Origin: Maridesulfovibrio frigidus DSM 17176
GTDB taxonomy: Bacteria; Desulfobacterota; Desulfovibrionia; Desulfovibrionales; Desulfovibrionaceae
Assembly (NCBI RefSeq): GCF_000711735.1
Contig: NZ_JONL01000010.1
Coordinates: 82,290 to 146,289 of the forward strand
Direction: 5' to 3'
DNA length: 64,000 nucleotides
Of the stretch, positions 9,352 through 19,514 are shown piece after piece (position 1 is the stretch's first letter; every line of letters begins with the position of its first letter). A program made the translations under genes and the position numbers. Below the pieces are notes generated by a model. It made no database searches, was not told where the DNA came from, and saw only the letters and a list, made by a program, of their open reading frames with translations.

Positions 9352-9807
9352 ATGAGTAAAAAGCTGAACGTACTTTTCCTTTGCACTGGCAATTCGTGCA
9401 GAAGTCAGATGGCGGAAGGGTGGACAACACATTTAAACAGCGAGGAAATCAACGCTTACTCGGCGGGAATAGAAACTCATGGTTTAAACCCGAATGCAGT
9501 GAGAGTTATGGCTGAAGCTGGTGTTGATATTTCGAAACATAGATCGCGTCATATTGATGAGTTCAAAGATGTTCCTATTGATGTCGTAGTGACGGTTTGC
9601 GGACATGCTCATGAAACCTGTCCTTATTTTCCCGGTAATTGCAAAGTTACACATGTGGGTTTTGATGATCCTCCGAAGATGGCTAAAGAATTATCTGAAA
9701 AGGGCGGTTCCGAAGAGGAGCAACTCAATTGTTACCGAAAAGTACGTGATGAAATTAAAGTTTACGTTGAATCACTGCCAGAAAGTTTAGAGTCTCTTTT
9801 CAAATAG
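9352..9807 (+). CDS. arsC: Arsenate reductase, thioredoxin-coupled type
   Basis: Reduces arsenate to arsenite in the cytoplasm. The 151 residues have the low-molecular-weight phosphatase fold: LFLCTGNSCRSQMAEG gives the CX5R anion loop (Cys11, Arg17), and TVCGHAHETCP gives the two resolving cysteines (Cys83, Cys90) used in the thioredoxin-linked disulfide cascade. Downstream, after 65 bases, is the arsenite pump, so the pair forms a minimal resistance unit. No ArsR repressor is next to it. Confidence 0.95.
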   Translation: MSKKLNVLFLCTGNSCRSQMAEGWTTHLNSEEINAYSAGIETHGLNPNAVRVMAEAGVDISKHRSRHIDEFKDVPIDVVVTVCGHAHETCPYFPGNCKVTHVGFDDPPKMAKELSEKGGSEEEQLNCYRKVRDEIKVYVESLPESLESLFK

Positions 9808-9872
9808 TATTCATTCATATCTGAATGGATTTGCAAAGTTTAACATTTATATAACTAATCGTGGATAACAAA

Positions 9873-11060
9873 ATGAGTAATGAAATTAGCTCCGCAAATG
9901 ATCGTAAAATGACCAGCCTTTTCGAACGTTATCTGACTGTTTGGGTTGGACTGTGCATTGTCGGTGGCGTTTTTCTCGGCAAGGTCGCACCTGATTTGGC
10001 TAAGACATTGGATGGAATGTCTATTAATGTTAATGGCGCGCCTGTTGTGTCCATTCCTATCGCGATTTGTCTATTTTTTATGATGTATCCCATTATGGTT
10101 AAAATAGATTTTGCCAGCGTTGTTAAGGCTGGTAAAAGCGGAAAACCAGTATTTCTTACGCTGTTCATCAATTGGTGTATTAAACCGTTCACCATGTACA
10201 CAATTGCTCTATTCTTTCTTGGCTATTGCTTCAAAAGTATGATTGGCGTTGATGCTATGGACTTGGTGAAAATGCCTTTCGGTCTGGATTTGCCCGTTGG
10301 TTCGGTACACGGCTCTGGACTTGTGGTTTTGGCGGACGGAATTAAGATGTTGCAGATTCCTCTTTGGCGCAGTTACTTCGGCGGCTGTATCTTGCTTGGT
10401 ATTGCACCATGTACCGCTATGGTCCTTGTCTGGGGTTACCTTGCGAAAGGTAATGACGGGCTTACTCTGGTCATGGTTGCCATTAACTCTCTCGCAATGC
10501 TTGTTCTTTACGGCGTGCTAGGTGGATTTTTGCTGGGAGTAGGGCAATTACCTGTTCCATGGCAGGCTTTGCTTTTGTCTGTTTCAATTTATGTAGCGCT
10601 GCCTTTATTTGCTGGATATTTTTCACGCAAATGGATTTTAAAAGTAAAAGGTGAAGCGTGGTTCAATGATAAATTCCTGCATGTTTTAACGCCTATTACT
10701 ATCAGCGCGCTGCTATTGACTCTGGTTTTGCTTTTCAGTTTTAAGGGAGAAGTTATTTTAGCAAATCCAATGACTATTGTATGGATTTCCATCCCCCTAT
10801 TTTTGCAGACTGTGTTGATATTCGCATTCGGCTACGGCGCGGCAAAACTCATGAAACTCAATTATGAAGATGCTGCTCCTGCTGCGATGATCGGAGCCTC
10901 AAATCATTTTGAGGTGGCAATTGCTACAGCGGTCATGATTTTTGGACTTTCATCGGGAGCTGCTCTTGCAACTGTTGTGGGTGTTTTGATTGAGGTTCCG
11001 GTAATGTTGATGCTTGTCGGTTTTTGTAAGAAAACAACTGACTGGTTTCCGAATTCATGA
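9873..11060 (+). CDS. acr3: Arsenite efflux transporter, ACR3 family
   Basis: A ten-helix inner-membrane carrier of 395 residues that expels arsenite. Family marks include the N-terminal [16 protein letters not shown], the conserved cysteine in [18 protein letters not shown], and the C-terminal [13 protein letters not shown]. It is placed directly after arsC. GTG 9861 is an alternative start; ATG 9873 is preferred because the GTGGA there can serve as its ribosome site. Confidence 0.93.
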   Translation: MSNEISSANDRKMTSLFERYLTVWVGLCIVGGVFLGKVAPDLAKTLDGMSINVNGAPVVSIPIAICLFFMMYPIMVKIDFASVVKAGKSGKPVFLTLFINWCIKPFTMYTIALFFLGYCFKSMIGVDAMDLVKMPFGLDLPVGSVHGSGLVVLADGIKMLQIPLWRSYFGGCILLGIAPCTAMVLVWGYLAKGNDGLTLVMVAINSLAMLVLYGVLGGFLLGVGQLPVPWQALLLSVSIYVALPLFAGYFSRKWILKVKGEAWFNDKFLHVLTPITISALLLTLVLLFSFKGEVILANPMTIVWISIPLFLQTVLIFAFGYGAAKLMKLNYEDAAPAAMIGASNHFEVAIATAVMIFGLSSGAALATVVGVLIEVPVMLMLVGFCKKTTDWFPNS

Positions 11061-11070
11061 TTAGTTTTTT

Positions 11071-11113
11071 ATGGAGAGTCGGAGTCTTACCGTCTCTCCA
11101 TTTATATTGTTTT
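11071..11113 (+). terminator. Probable terminator after the arsenite pump
   Basis: ATGGAGAGTCGG pairs with CCGTCTCTCCAT (one mismatch) around a seven-base loop, followed by a T-rich but interrupted tail. Confidence 0.6.
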
Positions 11114-11359
11114 GTGAAAGTTTATATTTAATTTTTAATTGTTCTATTACAGGTGTTTATGTTCTGTGTTGGTTGTTTTTAATATTATACTATTTAGATT
11201 TTCTTTATATGAACTTATCGTTTTTTACATATCCTTCTACCTTTTGCTAAATCTATTTTAATAACTCTCCTTTATTAGCTTTGCCCTTGGCAAATTTGCG
11301 GCTATTATGAAGTTAAATTTTTGATAATTAAACACCTTTTCTTCAAGGAATAGCAGTAA
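11114..11359. other. AT-rich intergenic region
   Basis: About 250 bases with no convincing gene, hairpin or repeat. It should contain the promoter of the serine dehydratase gene, whose ribosome site AAGGAA is at 11345-11350. Confidence 0.6.
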
Positions 11360-12571
11360 ATGGAATCCCTAAAAGAATTATATCGCATAGGAGTAGGCCC
11401 TTCATCCAGTCACACAATGGGACCCCGGATGGCGGCAGAAATCTTTCAAAAAAAGAACTCTGTTGCGGCTGGTTACCGAGTGACTTTGTTTGAGAGTCTC
11501 GCTGCTACGGGGAAGGGTCATTTAACTGATTGGGCGGTTCTTAGTGTACTTGGAAAAGACAAGACCGAAATTGTCTGGAAATCTGAGGAGAAAATGCCTG
11601 AACATCCTAATGGTATGCTGTTTGAGGCCTTGGATGCGAGTCGTGAGATTGTAGATTCATGGAAAATATACAGCGTTGGAGGCGGGGCTATTCGAGAAGA
11701 AGGTACCAAGTGTTCCGATATTAAAGCTGTTTATGAACTTAATGATATTGCTTCGATTATGGCACATTGCGAAGATAAGGGCATTACATACTGGGAATAT
11801 GTCGAAGAGTGCGAAGGTCCTGAGATTTGGGGTTTTTTACTCGAAATATGGGCCGTAATGGAAGAATCTTTAGAACGCGGACTTGATGCCGAAGGAGTTC
11901 TTCCCGGTTCAATTGGACTTAGAAGACAGGCTAAATCTTATTATCGTAAAACAAGGCTCGCCAGCGCCGATATGCAGTTAACCGGACTTACGACTGCTTA
12001 CGCTTTGGCTGTATCTGAAGAAAATGCTGCAGGCGGTGTTATTGTTACAGCCCCCACTTGCGGTTCATGTGGCATTGTTCCAGCGACTCTAAAATACCTT
12101 AAAGATGTTTACGATTTGAAAGATAATGATATTATTCGCGCTCTTGCCACAGCTGGATTGTTCGGGAATGTTATTAAGATGAATGCCTCTATTTCCGGTG
12201 CGGAAGTTGGTTGTCAGGGCGAAGTTGGATCTGCTTGTGCTATGGCTTCAGCCGCTGCAAACCAACTTATGGGCGGAACATTACGGCAGATAGAATATGC
12301 AGCTGAAATGGGCCTTGAGCATCATCTTGGACTTACTTGTGACCCTGTTGATGGACTGGTGCAGATTCCGTGTATTGAACGCAATGCCTGCGCTGCAACG
12401 AGGGCTTTAGCCCGTGCTCAAATGTCCATTTTGTCAGATGGTTCACATCGGATTCCATTTGATGAAGTCGTTACTGTTATGAAAGAAACAGGCCATGACC
12501 TGCCAAGCTTGTATCGTGAAACTTCAGGCGGTGGACTTGCGAAAGCTTATAATGCCCGCAGTAAGCGCTAG
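11360..12571 (+). CDS. sdaA: L-serine dehydratase (iron-sulfur, single-chain)
   Basis: Converts L-serine to pyruvate and ammonia in the cytoplasm using a 4Fe-4S cluster. The N-terminal beta domain begins with ELYRIGVGPSSSHTMGPRMA, the family signature. The alpha domain holds TAPTCGSCGIVPATL, VGCQGEVGSACAMASAAA and LTCDPVDGLVQIPCIERNAC, which supply the cluster cysteines. At 403 residues it is somewhat shorter than the enterobacterial enzymes (about 455). It is monocistronic or paired with the following phosphoesterase gene, which starts 30 bases later. Confidence 0.95.
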   Translation: MESLKELYRIGVGPSSSHTMGPRMAAEIFQKKNSVAAGYRVTLFESLAATGKGHLTDWAVLSVLGKDKTEIVWKSEEKMPEHPNGMLFEALDASREIVDSWKIYSVGGGAIREEGTKCSDIKAVYELNDIASIMAHCEDKGITYWEYVEECEGPEIWGFLLEIWAVMEESLERGLDAEGVLPGSIGLRRQAKSYYRKTRLASADMQLTGLTTAYALAVSEENAAGGVIVTAPTCGSCGIVPATLKYLKDVYDLKDNDIIRALATAGLFGNVIKMNASISGAEVGCQGEVGSACAMASAAANQLMGGTLRQIEYAAEMGLEHHLGLTCDPVDGLVQIPCIERNACAATRALARAQMSILSDGSHRIPFDEVVTVMKETGHDLPSLYRETSGGGLAKAYNARSKR

Positions 12572-12601
12572 GATCACAATATTTCGTAGATAAGGATAGT
12601 T

Positions 12602-13705
12602 ATGACATTTTACCTTAAAGCGACGCTCATTTATTTTCTCTGCTACTTTTATGTTCGGCTGTGGATATGCCGCATGCTTGAGCGTAAACCCAAAACAAAG
12701 CGCGGAATATTGATTGCTACTGATCTTATGACGGTAGCGCTTCCCCTGACCCTCTTTTTTAGGGGTGACATACCATACTCTCTCAAACTTTTCATGCAGG
12801 GTGCAGGTTACACATGGGCGGCAATAATCGCATGTATGGTCCCTCTTGGACTGTGCTTTGAGCCGGTTCGTCTCGCTGTAAAGGCCATGTTTCCAGCATA
12901 CATTGTTCCAAAGGCTAAAATATTTGCAGGGCTGTGTCTTGTTTCCGCAGTGATGGCCATTGGCGGATATATCAACGCTACGACCCCTGTTATACGCGAA
13001 ATTGAATTTGATCTTCGAACTGGCAACAGTACCGGAACTGAAATTGACATTGCCGCAATTACCGATCTGCATGCCGGAAAGCTGATGAGCCGAGAACGTG
13101 TTGCTGGGATTGTAACTTCCATAAATCAAATGACACCAGACCTGATTCTTTTAGGTGGTGATATTATCGATGACTATGATTGTGTGAAAAGTGGTGCTGT
13201 TTCAGAACTTAAACGATTACATGCGCCGCTCGGGAAATATGCAGTTCTTGGAAATCACGAATACTATCTAGGTGGAGATTGGTCTGAAAAGCTGCTTGAA
13301 AAGCAAGGTATAAACGTTCTAGTTGATGAAGCTGTTTCAATTGATGATAAGTTACTTCTCGTTGGGCGTAATGATTTTGCAGCATTAGTTCGCGGGGGAA
13401 GTCGCAAGCCACTTAATCTTGTGATTCCAAAAAACAACAATTTGCCCATAATCATACTTGATCATAAACCTGCCGAGCTGGAAGAAGCTGAAAATGCAGG
13501 GGCAGCATTACAAATTTCAGGACATACTCATAATGGCCAGCTTTTTCCTGTTAATTTCATAATTGATGAAATTTATGATAAGGGTTGGGGAGCCTTCCAA
13601 AAAGGAATGACACAGTATTACATTAGTTGCGGAGTAGGGTTTTGGGGGCCGCCGATTCGAACAAACAGCAGGCCGGAGATTTTACTTATTAGGATTAAGA
13701 TTTAA
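12602..13705 (+). CDS. Membrane-anchored metallophosphoesterase (YkuE/YaeI-like)
   Basis: 367 residues. The N-terminal third has about four hydrophobic segments; the catalytic domain follows from about residue 140 with the dimetal motifs in order: ITDLHAG, LLGGDIIDD, LGNHEYY, ILDHKP and SGHTHNGQLFP. The family includes lipid and nucleotide phosphoesterases at the membrane; the substrate here is unknown. The ACR3 and serine dehydratase neighbours give no clue. Confidence 0.88.
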   Translation: MTFYLKATLIYFLCYFYVRLWICRMLERKPKTKRGILIATDLMTVALPLTLFFRGDIPYSLKLFMQGAGYTWAAIIACMVPLGLCFEPVRLAVKAMFPAYIVPKAKIFAGLCLVSAVMAIGGYINATTPVIREIEFDLRTGNSTGTEIDIAAITDLHAGKLMSRERVAGIVTSINQMTPDLILLGGDIIDDYDCVKSGAVSELKRLHAPLGKYAVLGNHEYYLGGDWSEKLLEKQGINVLVDEAVSIDDKLLLVGRNDFAALVRGGSRKPLNLVIPKNNNLPIIILDHKPAELEEAENAGAALQISGHTHNGQLFPVNFIIDEIYDKGWGAFQKGMTQYYISCGVGFWGPPIRTNSRPEILLIRIKI

Positions 13706-14007
13706 TTTTCTTCGTAACAATATTTTATCATAAACTTTTGAGTATTTACTAACTACCCTGTATTGTTCTTAAAATAACTTGGTAAATCGTGTTTTTGCTT
13801 TAAAAAATAGTAACTTTAATATATAATATGTTAACATTTGTTGGTTCAACTTTGCGTATTAAAATGGTAAGAATGTTTTTCTTAAGTTATTATCCTTAAT
13901 CTTAAGTTTATTTACTACGTATTTATCTGTTTTTTTGTAGACTGGCTGTGGTTTTTTTATATTATACGGACCATTAGATTTATGATTATTTGATTTTTGG
14001 AGATTGC
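13706..14007. other. AT-rich intergenic region
   Basis: About 300 bases, very AT-rich, with no convincing gene or terminator. It presumably carries the promoter of the FIST/kinase operon; GGAG at 13999-14002 is the ribosome site for ATG 14008. Confidence 0.6.
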
Positions 14008-15126
14008 ATGCGTATTGAAGTTGATCCTTCTGGTTCAGTTGAAACTTTTCATAAGCTTCTTGAAATTATGGACAATGACTCCGAGGTAAAAGGAGTTATT
14101 GTTTTTGCATGTGATGCGAATGGATTCACTCCTACACTGCTTGATCCTATTCTGACTCAATTTTCCTTGCCTTTGGTAGGGGGGACTTATCCTGTAATTT
14201 TACACGACCGCGATCAATTTAAGACTGGTACTATTGTTGTTGGTCTCCCATATTCATTTAAACCTCATATTTTACGCGGGTTGAGTGATTTTGATATGGA
14301 TTATGTAAATCCTCTGATCAGCTCCTTTGAGTCTGATGAAATTCCATCGACCTTACTCCTTTTTGTAGATGGCTTGTCAAAACGAGTCGCCTCGTTTGTG
14401 CATTCTTTGTTTGAAGTTCTGGGATTAGGACTAACTTATGTTGGTGGAGGAGCTGGTTCTTTAGACTTTCAGCAAAAACCTTGTGTGTTGTGTAATGATG
14501 GGTTGCTTGAAGATGCAGCTGTCATGGCAGGAATAAATGTGCCTAGCTCAATTGGGGTTAAGCATGGCTGGACTCCAATTTGTGGCCCTTTCAAGGTTAC
14601 GGAATCCGATCATAATGTATTAAAATCACTAGATTGGAAGCCTGCTTTGGAAGTTTATAGAGAGGCCATTTGTGACCATTCAACCGAAATAATTTCTGAT
14701 ACAAATTTTAATACTTTTTTTAAAGCTTATCCTTTTGGAATGGCGAGTCTCTTTGCAGAACCCATTGTACGCGATCCTGCTTTTGTGGACGAAGAAGGCA
14801 ATCTGGTTTGTGTTGGAGAAATACCGGAAGGGTCATTTGTAGAGATCCTTCATGGTGCACCTGATACTATTATTGAAGCTGCGCGACAGGCGAACGAGAA
14901 ATCTAAGGAACAGAGTTCCAAAGAACCTTCTCTAAGTATTTTAATTGATTGTGTTTCGCGTTATCTTTTTTTAGAAGAGCAATATCAACAAGAACTTGAT
15001 ATTGTTCAAAACGACAAAGTTCCCTTGGTTGGAGCTCTATCTCTTGGAGAAATAGCTAATAACGGTGAAGAATATTTGGAATTTCATAATAAAACTGTCG
15101 TTGTAGCTTTACTGGAAAACGTATGA
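14008..15126 (+). CDS. FIST-domain (FIST_N + FIST_C) sensory protein
   Basis: A 372-residue soluble protein fitting the FIST architecture: N-terminal half with VIVFACDANGF and PLVGGTYPVI, middle with LGLTYVGGGAGSLDF, C-terminal half with YPFGMASLFAEPIVRDPAFV and the closing VPLVGALSLGEIAN. FIST domains are thought to bind small ligands such as amino acids and usually sit next to or within signalling proteins. The stop overlaps the start of the hybrid kinase in an ATGA arrangement, so the two are translated together. ATG 14008 is chosen over an upstream TTG because GGAG is five bases before it. Confidence 0.88.
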   Translation: MRIEVDPSGSVETFHKLLEIMDNDSEVKGVIVFACDANGFTPTLLDPILTQFSLPLVGGTYPVILHDRDQFKTGTIVVGLPYSFKPHILRGLSDFDMDYVNPLISSFESDEIPSTLLLFVDGLSKRVASFVHSLFEVLGLGLTYVGGGAGSLDFQQKPCVLCNDGLLEDAAVMAGINVPSSIGVKHGWTPICGPFKVTESDHNVLKSLDWKPALEVYREAICDHSTEIISDTNFNTFFKAYPFGMASLFAEPIVRDPAFVDEEGNLVCVGEIPEGSFVEILHGAPDTIIEAARQANEKSKEQSSKEPSLSILIDCVSRYLFLEEQYQQELDIVQNDKVPLVGALSLGEIANNGEEYLEFHNKTVVVALLENV

Positions 15127-18059
15127 GTATACGTATTCAAGAACAAATACTTTTCGATTTGGCCATGGCGTTTGGCAATAGTCTTGATTTAAAAGATGTC
15201 CTCACAGAAGGTTTGCCGATCTATTTGCGCCGCCTCGGTTGTATGGCTGGAGCCGTACTTATGACGTCTACTGATGACGGTTTTCTTGGTTGTAAAATCG
15301 TTTCATCCTATCCAGTACTTGGTAAGACTCCCGAAGCAATTACATCTCTTATAGATATGGTTAAAAGTAATTCCGACTGTAAAGCTACAGATGAGTTTTG
15401 CTCAAAGCTCCCCATGCATAAAATCATAGCTGGGCGTAATGCATATCTTATGGAATTACCGGGTTTCGGTTTTTTAGTTCTCCTTAAGAGCGGTCACCCC
15501 CTTGGTAAGTCGCTCATAACTTCACTTCTGCCTATTAATACAAAAATAGCTAACGCGTGTATCTCCTGCGTCAGCTATCAACGTTATGCTGAACTGAACT
15601 CAGAATTACATAAAGAAGTTGCCGAACGTAAGATTGCAGTTCGCGAACTTATGGATAGCGAACGTCGTCATCGTGTTATTTTTGAATATTCCCCGCTTGG
15701 TATGATCCATTTTGATTCCGATGGCCTTATCAAAGATTGTAATGAGCCCTTTGCTCGATTAATGGGATCTACAAGACAAGATTTGCTTGGATTTGATTCA
15801 GTTCAAAATACCTCTCCAAAAATGAGCGCAGCTATTAAGATAGCTATTTCTGGCACACCTTCACTGTATGAGGATTACTATACTTCTGTGGTTGGCGGAA
15901 ATGTTGTTTATCTGCGAGCTGTTTTTAATCCTGTTACACCCGGTAAAGCAAAGTCAGAAGTTATTGCTACTATTGAAGATTTTGCTAAACGCAAAGAGGC
16001 CGAAGAGTCCCTTCGCCAAAGTGAGTCCAGGCTTAGTAAAATACTTTCTTCAATTCAGGCTGGAGTACTTTTAATTGATCCTGCAACTCGTACCATAGTG
16101 GATTCTAATACCGAAGCGTGCAGATTAATAGGTCTTGAAAAAGAACAGATTGTAGGCCGCGTGTGTCACGATTTTATTTGTGCTGCTGAAAAGGGTAAAT
16201 GTCCTGTTTTGGATTTGAAACAGGATGTCGATAAATCTGAGAGAATTCTTCTTACAGCAAGCGGAGCAAAGCTGACCGTTCAAAAAACGGTAAGCACAAT
16301 TATTATTGATGGAAAAGAGCAACTTCTCGAGTGTTTTGTTGATATAACACAGCGCAAGGAAGCAGAAGAGCAGCTTATAAAAGCGAAAGATGCTATCGAG
16401 AATTATGCTAAAATACTTGAAGATACGAATGATCAGTTAACTAAAACAACTGCATCGAGGGATGACTTAGAACAAGAGGTTGCCGATCGCAAGCGGGCTG
16501 AAAGCCGTTTAAGAGAAAGCAGGCAACTTTATCAAGAACTTGTGGAAAATGCCGCCAGCATTATTTTAAGAATTGATAAAAATGGTCGCATAACCTTCTT
16601 TAATGAGTATGCAGAGCGTTTATTTGGATTTTCAAGAGATGAAATTATCGGTAGAAAAACTGTTGGGACCATTATTCCTGAAGTAGACAGTTCTGGTCGT
16701 TTTCTTAACGGTTTTGTGGATAAAATGTTCCATAATCCTGAAGGTTTTGTTAATCATGAAAATGAAAATATGCTTAAAGATGGAAGCCGTATATGGGTAG
16801 CATGGTCGAATAAGGCCTTATACAACTCTGATAATGAATTTACTGAAATGCTTTGTGTTGGATCGGATATTACTGAGCGGAGAAACTCAGAAAGAGCATT
16901 AAGATTCGCAAAATTGCAAGCAGAGGCAGCGAATAGAGCTAAATCTGAATTTTTAGCGAATATGAGTCATGAAATTCGTACTCCAATGAATGCTATTCTC
17001 GGAGTTGCAGATTTACTTGCTGATTCTGAATTAAATGAAGAACAACGTCATTATATACGTTTATTCGAGTCGGCAGGTGAAAGTTTAATGAATCTGATCA
17101 ATGAGATTTTAGATTTATCGAAAATTGAAACTGGACATATGGAATTAGAGTCGGTGCCATTTAGTATACCAGTTCTGCTTGGTGATATAAGTGCTATTAT
17201 GGAGATTTCAGCGGATTCTAAAGGGCTTGATTATTCAAGTATTATTTCTCCAGATGTACCCTCATTAGTTATGGGTGATCAGGTACGTATGAAACAGATA
17301 TTGCTTAATTTGGTAGGCAATGCTGTTAAATTCACTGAACATGGAAGTGTCTCTGTTTCTGTTATAGCCCATAAAATTAATGATTCCAGCGTGTCTATTA
17401 AATTTAGTGTTTCTGATACTGGTATTGGCGTTTCAAAGAATCAATTAAGTACTATTTTTGAAAGCTTTGCGCAGGCTGATTCCTCTACAACCAGAAAATA
17501 TGGTGGAACAGGCCTTGGTCTTGCTATTGCCAAAAAGTTTGCAGATTTGATGAAAGGTGAAATTCTAGTTGAGTCAGAAGAAGGCGTTGGTACGACATTC
17601 CATTTTTCAGCTCCATTTGATGTTTGCACTGAAAATTGCATTACGAACAAATTGAATAGTGAAAATGATAAGAATAATTATTCACATATAGAAAAGAAGA
17701 AAATTCTTGTTGTCGAAGACTCTGAGAGTAATAGAATGCTTATTGCTTTTTATATTGGGGAATCCCAGCATGAAATGGTTTTAACTGAAAATGGACTTGA
17801 AGGGTTAGAGGCCTTTAAAGAAGGTGATTTTGATGTAGTCTTCATGGATATTCAAATGCCTGTCATGGATGGGCTTGCTGCAACAAAAGCAATTCGGGAA
17901 TATGAAAAAGAGCATTCACTTGAGCCTATACCGATAGTAGCTCTTACTGCTAATGCATTTAATGAAGACAGAAAGCTGTGTTTTGAAGCTGGATGCACCA
18001 GGTTCCTTGCTAAACCAATTAAAAAGAGCGAACTTTTTATGGAAATAAGTATGCTCTGA
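15123..18059 (+). CDS. Hybrid sensor histidine kinase (PAS x3, HisKA, HATPase, REC)
   Basis: 978 residues, no membrane segments, hence cytoplasmic. Order: a GAF-like N-terminal region (about 1-150), a short coiled coil, three PAS domains (about 180-295, 300-415, 465-590), a second coiled linker near 420-460, HisKA with the phospho-acceptor His616 (FLANMSHEIRTPMNAI), HATPase with N and G boxes (NLVGNAVKFTE, DTGIGVS, GGTGLGLAI), and a receiver domain with Asp909 (FMDIQMPVMDG). The ATGA overlap with the FIST gene strongly suggests that FIST supplies the input. Confidence 0.95.
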   Translation: MSIRIQEQILFDLAMAFGNSLDLKDVLTEGLPIYLRRLGCMAGAVLMTSTDDGFLGCKIVSSYPVLGKTPEAITSLIDMVKSNSDCKATDEFCSKLPMHKIIAGRNAYLMELPGFGFLVLLKSGHPLGKSLITSLLPINTKIANACISCVSYQRYAELNSELHKEVAERKIAVRELMDSERRHRVIFEYSPLGMIHFDSDGLIKDCNEPFARLMGSTRQDLLGFDSVQNTSPKMSAAIKIAISGTPSLYEDYYTSVVGGNVVYLRAVFNPVTPGKAKSEVIATIEDFAKRKEAEESLRQSESRLSKILSSIQAGVLLIDPATRTIVDSNTEACRLIGLEKEQIVGRVCHDFICAAEKGKCPVLDLKQDVDKSERILLTASGAKLTVQKTVSTIIIDGKEQLLECFVDITQRKEAEEQLIKAKDAIENYAKILEDTNDQLTKTTASRDDLEQEVADRKRAESRLRESRQLYQELVENAASIILRIDKNGRITFFNEYAERLFGFSRDEIIGRKTVGTIIPEVDSSGRFLNGFVDKMFHNPEGFVNHENENMLKDGSRIWVAWSNKALYNSDNEFTEMLCVGSDITERRNSERALRFAKLQAEAANRAKSEFLANMSHEIRTPMNAILGVADLLADSELNEEQRHYIRLFESAGESLMNLINEILDLSKIETGHMELESVPFSIPVLLGDISAIMEISADSKGLDYSSIISPDVPSLVMGDQVRMKQILLNLVGNAVKFTEHGSVSVSVIAHKINDSSVSIKFSVSDTGIGVSKNQLSTIFESFAQADSSTTRKYGGTGLGLAIAKKFADLMKGEILVESEEGVGTTFHFSAPFDVCTENCITNKLNSENDKNNYSHIEKKKILVVEDSESNRMLIAFYIGESQHEMVLTENGLEGLEAFKEGDFDVVFMDIQMPVMDGLAATKAIREYEKEHSLEPIPIVALTANAFNEDRKLCFEAGCTRFLAKPIKKSELFMEISML

Positions 18060-18241
18060 TTAGTCTATTTTTTTTCTAAAATTCAGGTTTGAAAGAACCA
18101 CTTCTAGCCGTTTCATTTGTTGAAAAAAACGCTGCGGTGTGTTTTTATATCTATATGAAAACATTATTTGTGGTCATGATTCTGATACAGAGTTGTGGAC
18201 ACGCAGTTAAGTCGCTATCCTGACTTTCACAGGAAAAGCAA

Positions 18242-18484
18242 ATGACTAATTCCAAACGTCGAACTTATGATCTAGAGTTCAAACGCAATGCAGTTCTTTT
18301 AAGCGAAGATCCTTCTCGTACACATTCTGAAGTGGCAGAAAGCCTCGGAATTTCTTACGCCATACTTTATCGCTGGCGACGCGAGTACTCTCGTAGCGCA
18401 GGAGCAGCCTTTTCCGGGCATGGGAAGGACGTTTTAGAAGAAGATGTGCCGGACCCTAGAAGTTTCTTGGAGCAGTTTTTATAG
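18242..18484 (+). pseudogene. IS3 orfA remnant (helix-turn-helix transposase subunit)
   Basis: The first about 62 residues match IS3-type OrfA: YDLEFKRNAVLLSED, then a helix-turn-helix (HSEVAESLGISYAILYRWRR) and AAFSGHGKDVL. The following residues are not those of OrfA, and the leucine-zipper part is missing, so an internal deletion or frameshift has occurred before the stop at 18482. Confidence 0.85.
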
Positions 18485-18485
18485 T

Positions 18486-19274
18486 TGGTTATCAAGACCT
18501 GAATCAAAGAGATTTATTGAAAATAAGATGTTGAAGAGTCATATTCGTGAGCTTTATTTTGAGCATGGTCAAATGGCAGGAAGCCTTATGATCATTGCAG
18601 ATTAACAAGCAGAGGAACGGTTTAGAAAAGTCAGCCGAGCACGAATTGCAAGAAAAATAAAGGCCATGGGATTTCAGTGTAAAACGGTACGAAAATTTGT
18701 GGTTACCACTGATTCCTTTCACAAGGAAACAGCCGCGCCCAACCTGTTGAACCGCCCCTTTTCTGTATCTAGACCGAACGCAGTTTTGGCAACGGATATT
18801 ACGTGCATAAAAGTAGGCAGAAAATGGTTTTATCTTACAGTTTTTATAGGCTTGTTTTCACGGATTGTTGTTAGATGGGATTTAAGTGATTCTCTGGAAA
18901 GAAGTTCAGTTATTCGCGCCTTCAATAAGGCTTTTCTCCGGCGCAGGCCTGCTAAAGGACTAATGGTTCACAGTGACCAAGGCGTGCAATCTGTTCGTCG
19001 GGAATTCAGAGAACAGCTCGCAAAACATGGCTGCATCCAAAGTATGAGTCGAAGGGGCAACTGCTGGGATAATGCGGTTGTCGAGTCCTTTTTTCTCACT
19101 TTGAAAACACAAATGGTCTATCTCAGAATATTTTCAGATAAACATGAAGCAGAAATAGCTCTGTTTCAATATATTAAGGCCTACTATAATCACAGAAGGC
19201 GTCATTCTAGCAATGGCTTGAAGTCCCCTGCTGAATTTGAAATCAACTGTCAGGAAAATATTTTTGTGGCTTAA
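18486..19274 (+). pseudogene. IS3 orfB transposase with nonsense mutation
   Basis: The frame starts with WLSRPESKRFIENK, typical of an OrfB N-terminus, continues through LYFEHGQMAGS, and is stopped by TAA at 18603. It then continues in the same frame with EERFRKVSRARIARK and the DDE integrase core: Asp in LATDITCIK, Asp in VHSDQGVQ, Glu in WDNAVVESFF, and the ending YYNHRRRHSSNGLKSP. The frame relation to orfA is not the canonical -1 shift, so the element cannot make a transposase. Confidence 0.9.
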
Positions 19275-19304
19275 CTAACTGTCCAGAAAAGTGTGGCAGG
19301 ATCA

Positions 19305-19484
19305 GGTGTTACTGAGGCAGAAAATTCGACTAAGGAACTGTTCGGAGATGAACGGGTTATGAATGTTTTACTTACATCAAATAATATATTAATGGGTGAT
19401 AAGCTTGCGGAAGCGGTAAGAATATGGCGCAATGGCGCTGAACAAAATGATGATACTACTATCGTTGAAATCCTTAGATCCTAA
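19305..19484 (+). pseudogene. C-terminal stub of a PP2C/SpoIIE-type phosphatase
   Basis: Immediately after the right end of the insertion sequence the frame reads GVTEAENSTKELFGDERVMN and later NGAEQNDDTTIVEI, the characteristic end of RsbU/SpoIIE phosphatases ('DGVTEA...FG..R...GAEQ.DD.T'). The catalytic body is absent on the other side of the element, so insertion was accompanied by deletion. The stop lies 30 bases before the next sensor kinase, suggesting that the lost phosphatase belonged to the same signalling operon. Confidence 0.85.
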
Positions 19485-19514
19485 GCCTTACTATTTAATA
19501 TGCTGGAGTAGTTC

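Larger units (their letters stand above)
18177..19304 (+). mobile_element. Inactivated IS3-family insertion sequence
   Basis: 1,128 bases bounded by related ends: TGATTCTGATACAGAG... at 18177 and its imperfect inverse ending at 19304 (about 24 of the outer 35 positions agree, including a shared GTTAAG at the inner edge). Inside are an orfA-like and an orfB-like remnant, both disabled. No clear 3-4 bp target duplication remains. The right end abuts the body of a phosphatase gene exactly. Confidence 0.85.

Noticed and set aside
18170..19310. Target-site duplication for the IS3 element
   Set aside because: The flanking triplets do not match when the ends are set by the inverted repeats; a GGT on each side fits only with asymmetric ends, and the flank was deleted anyway.
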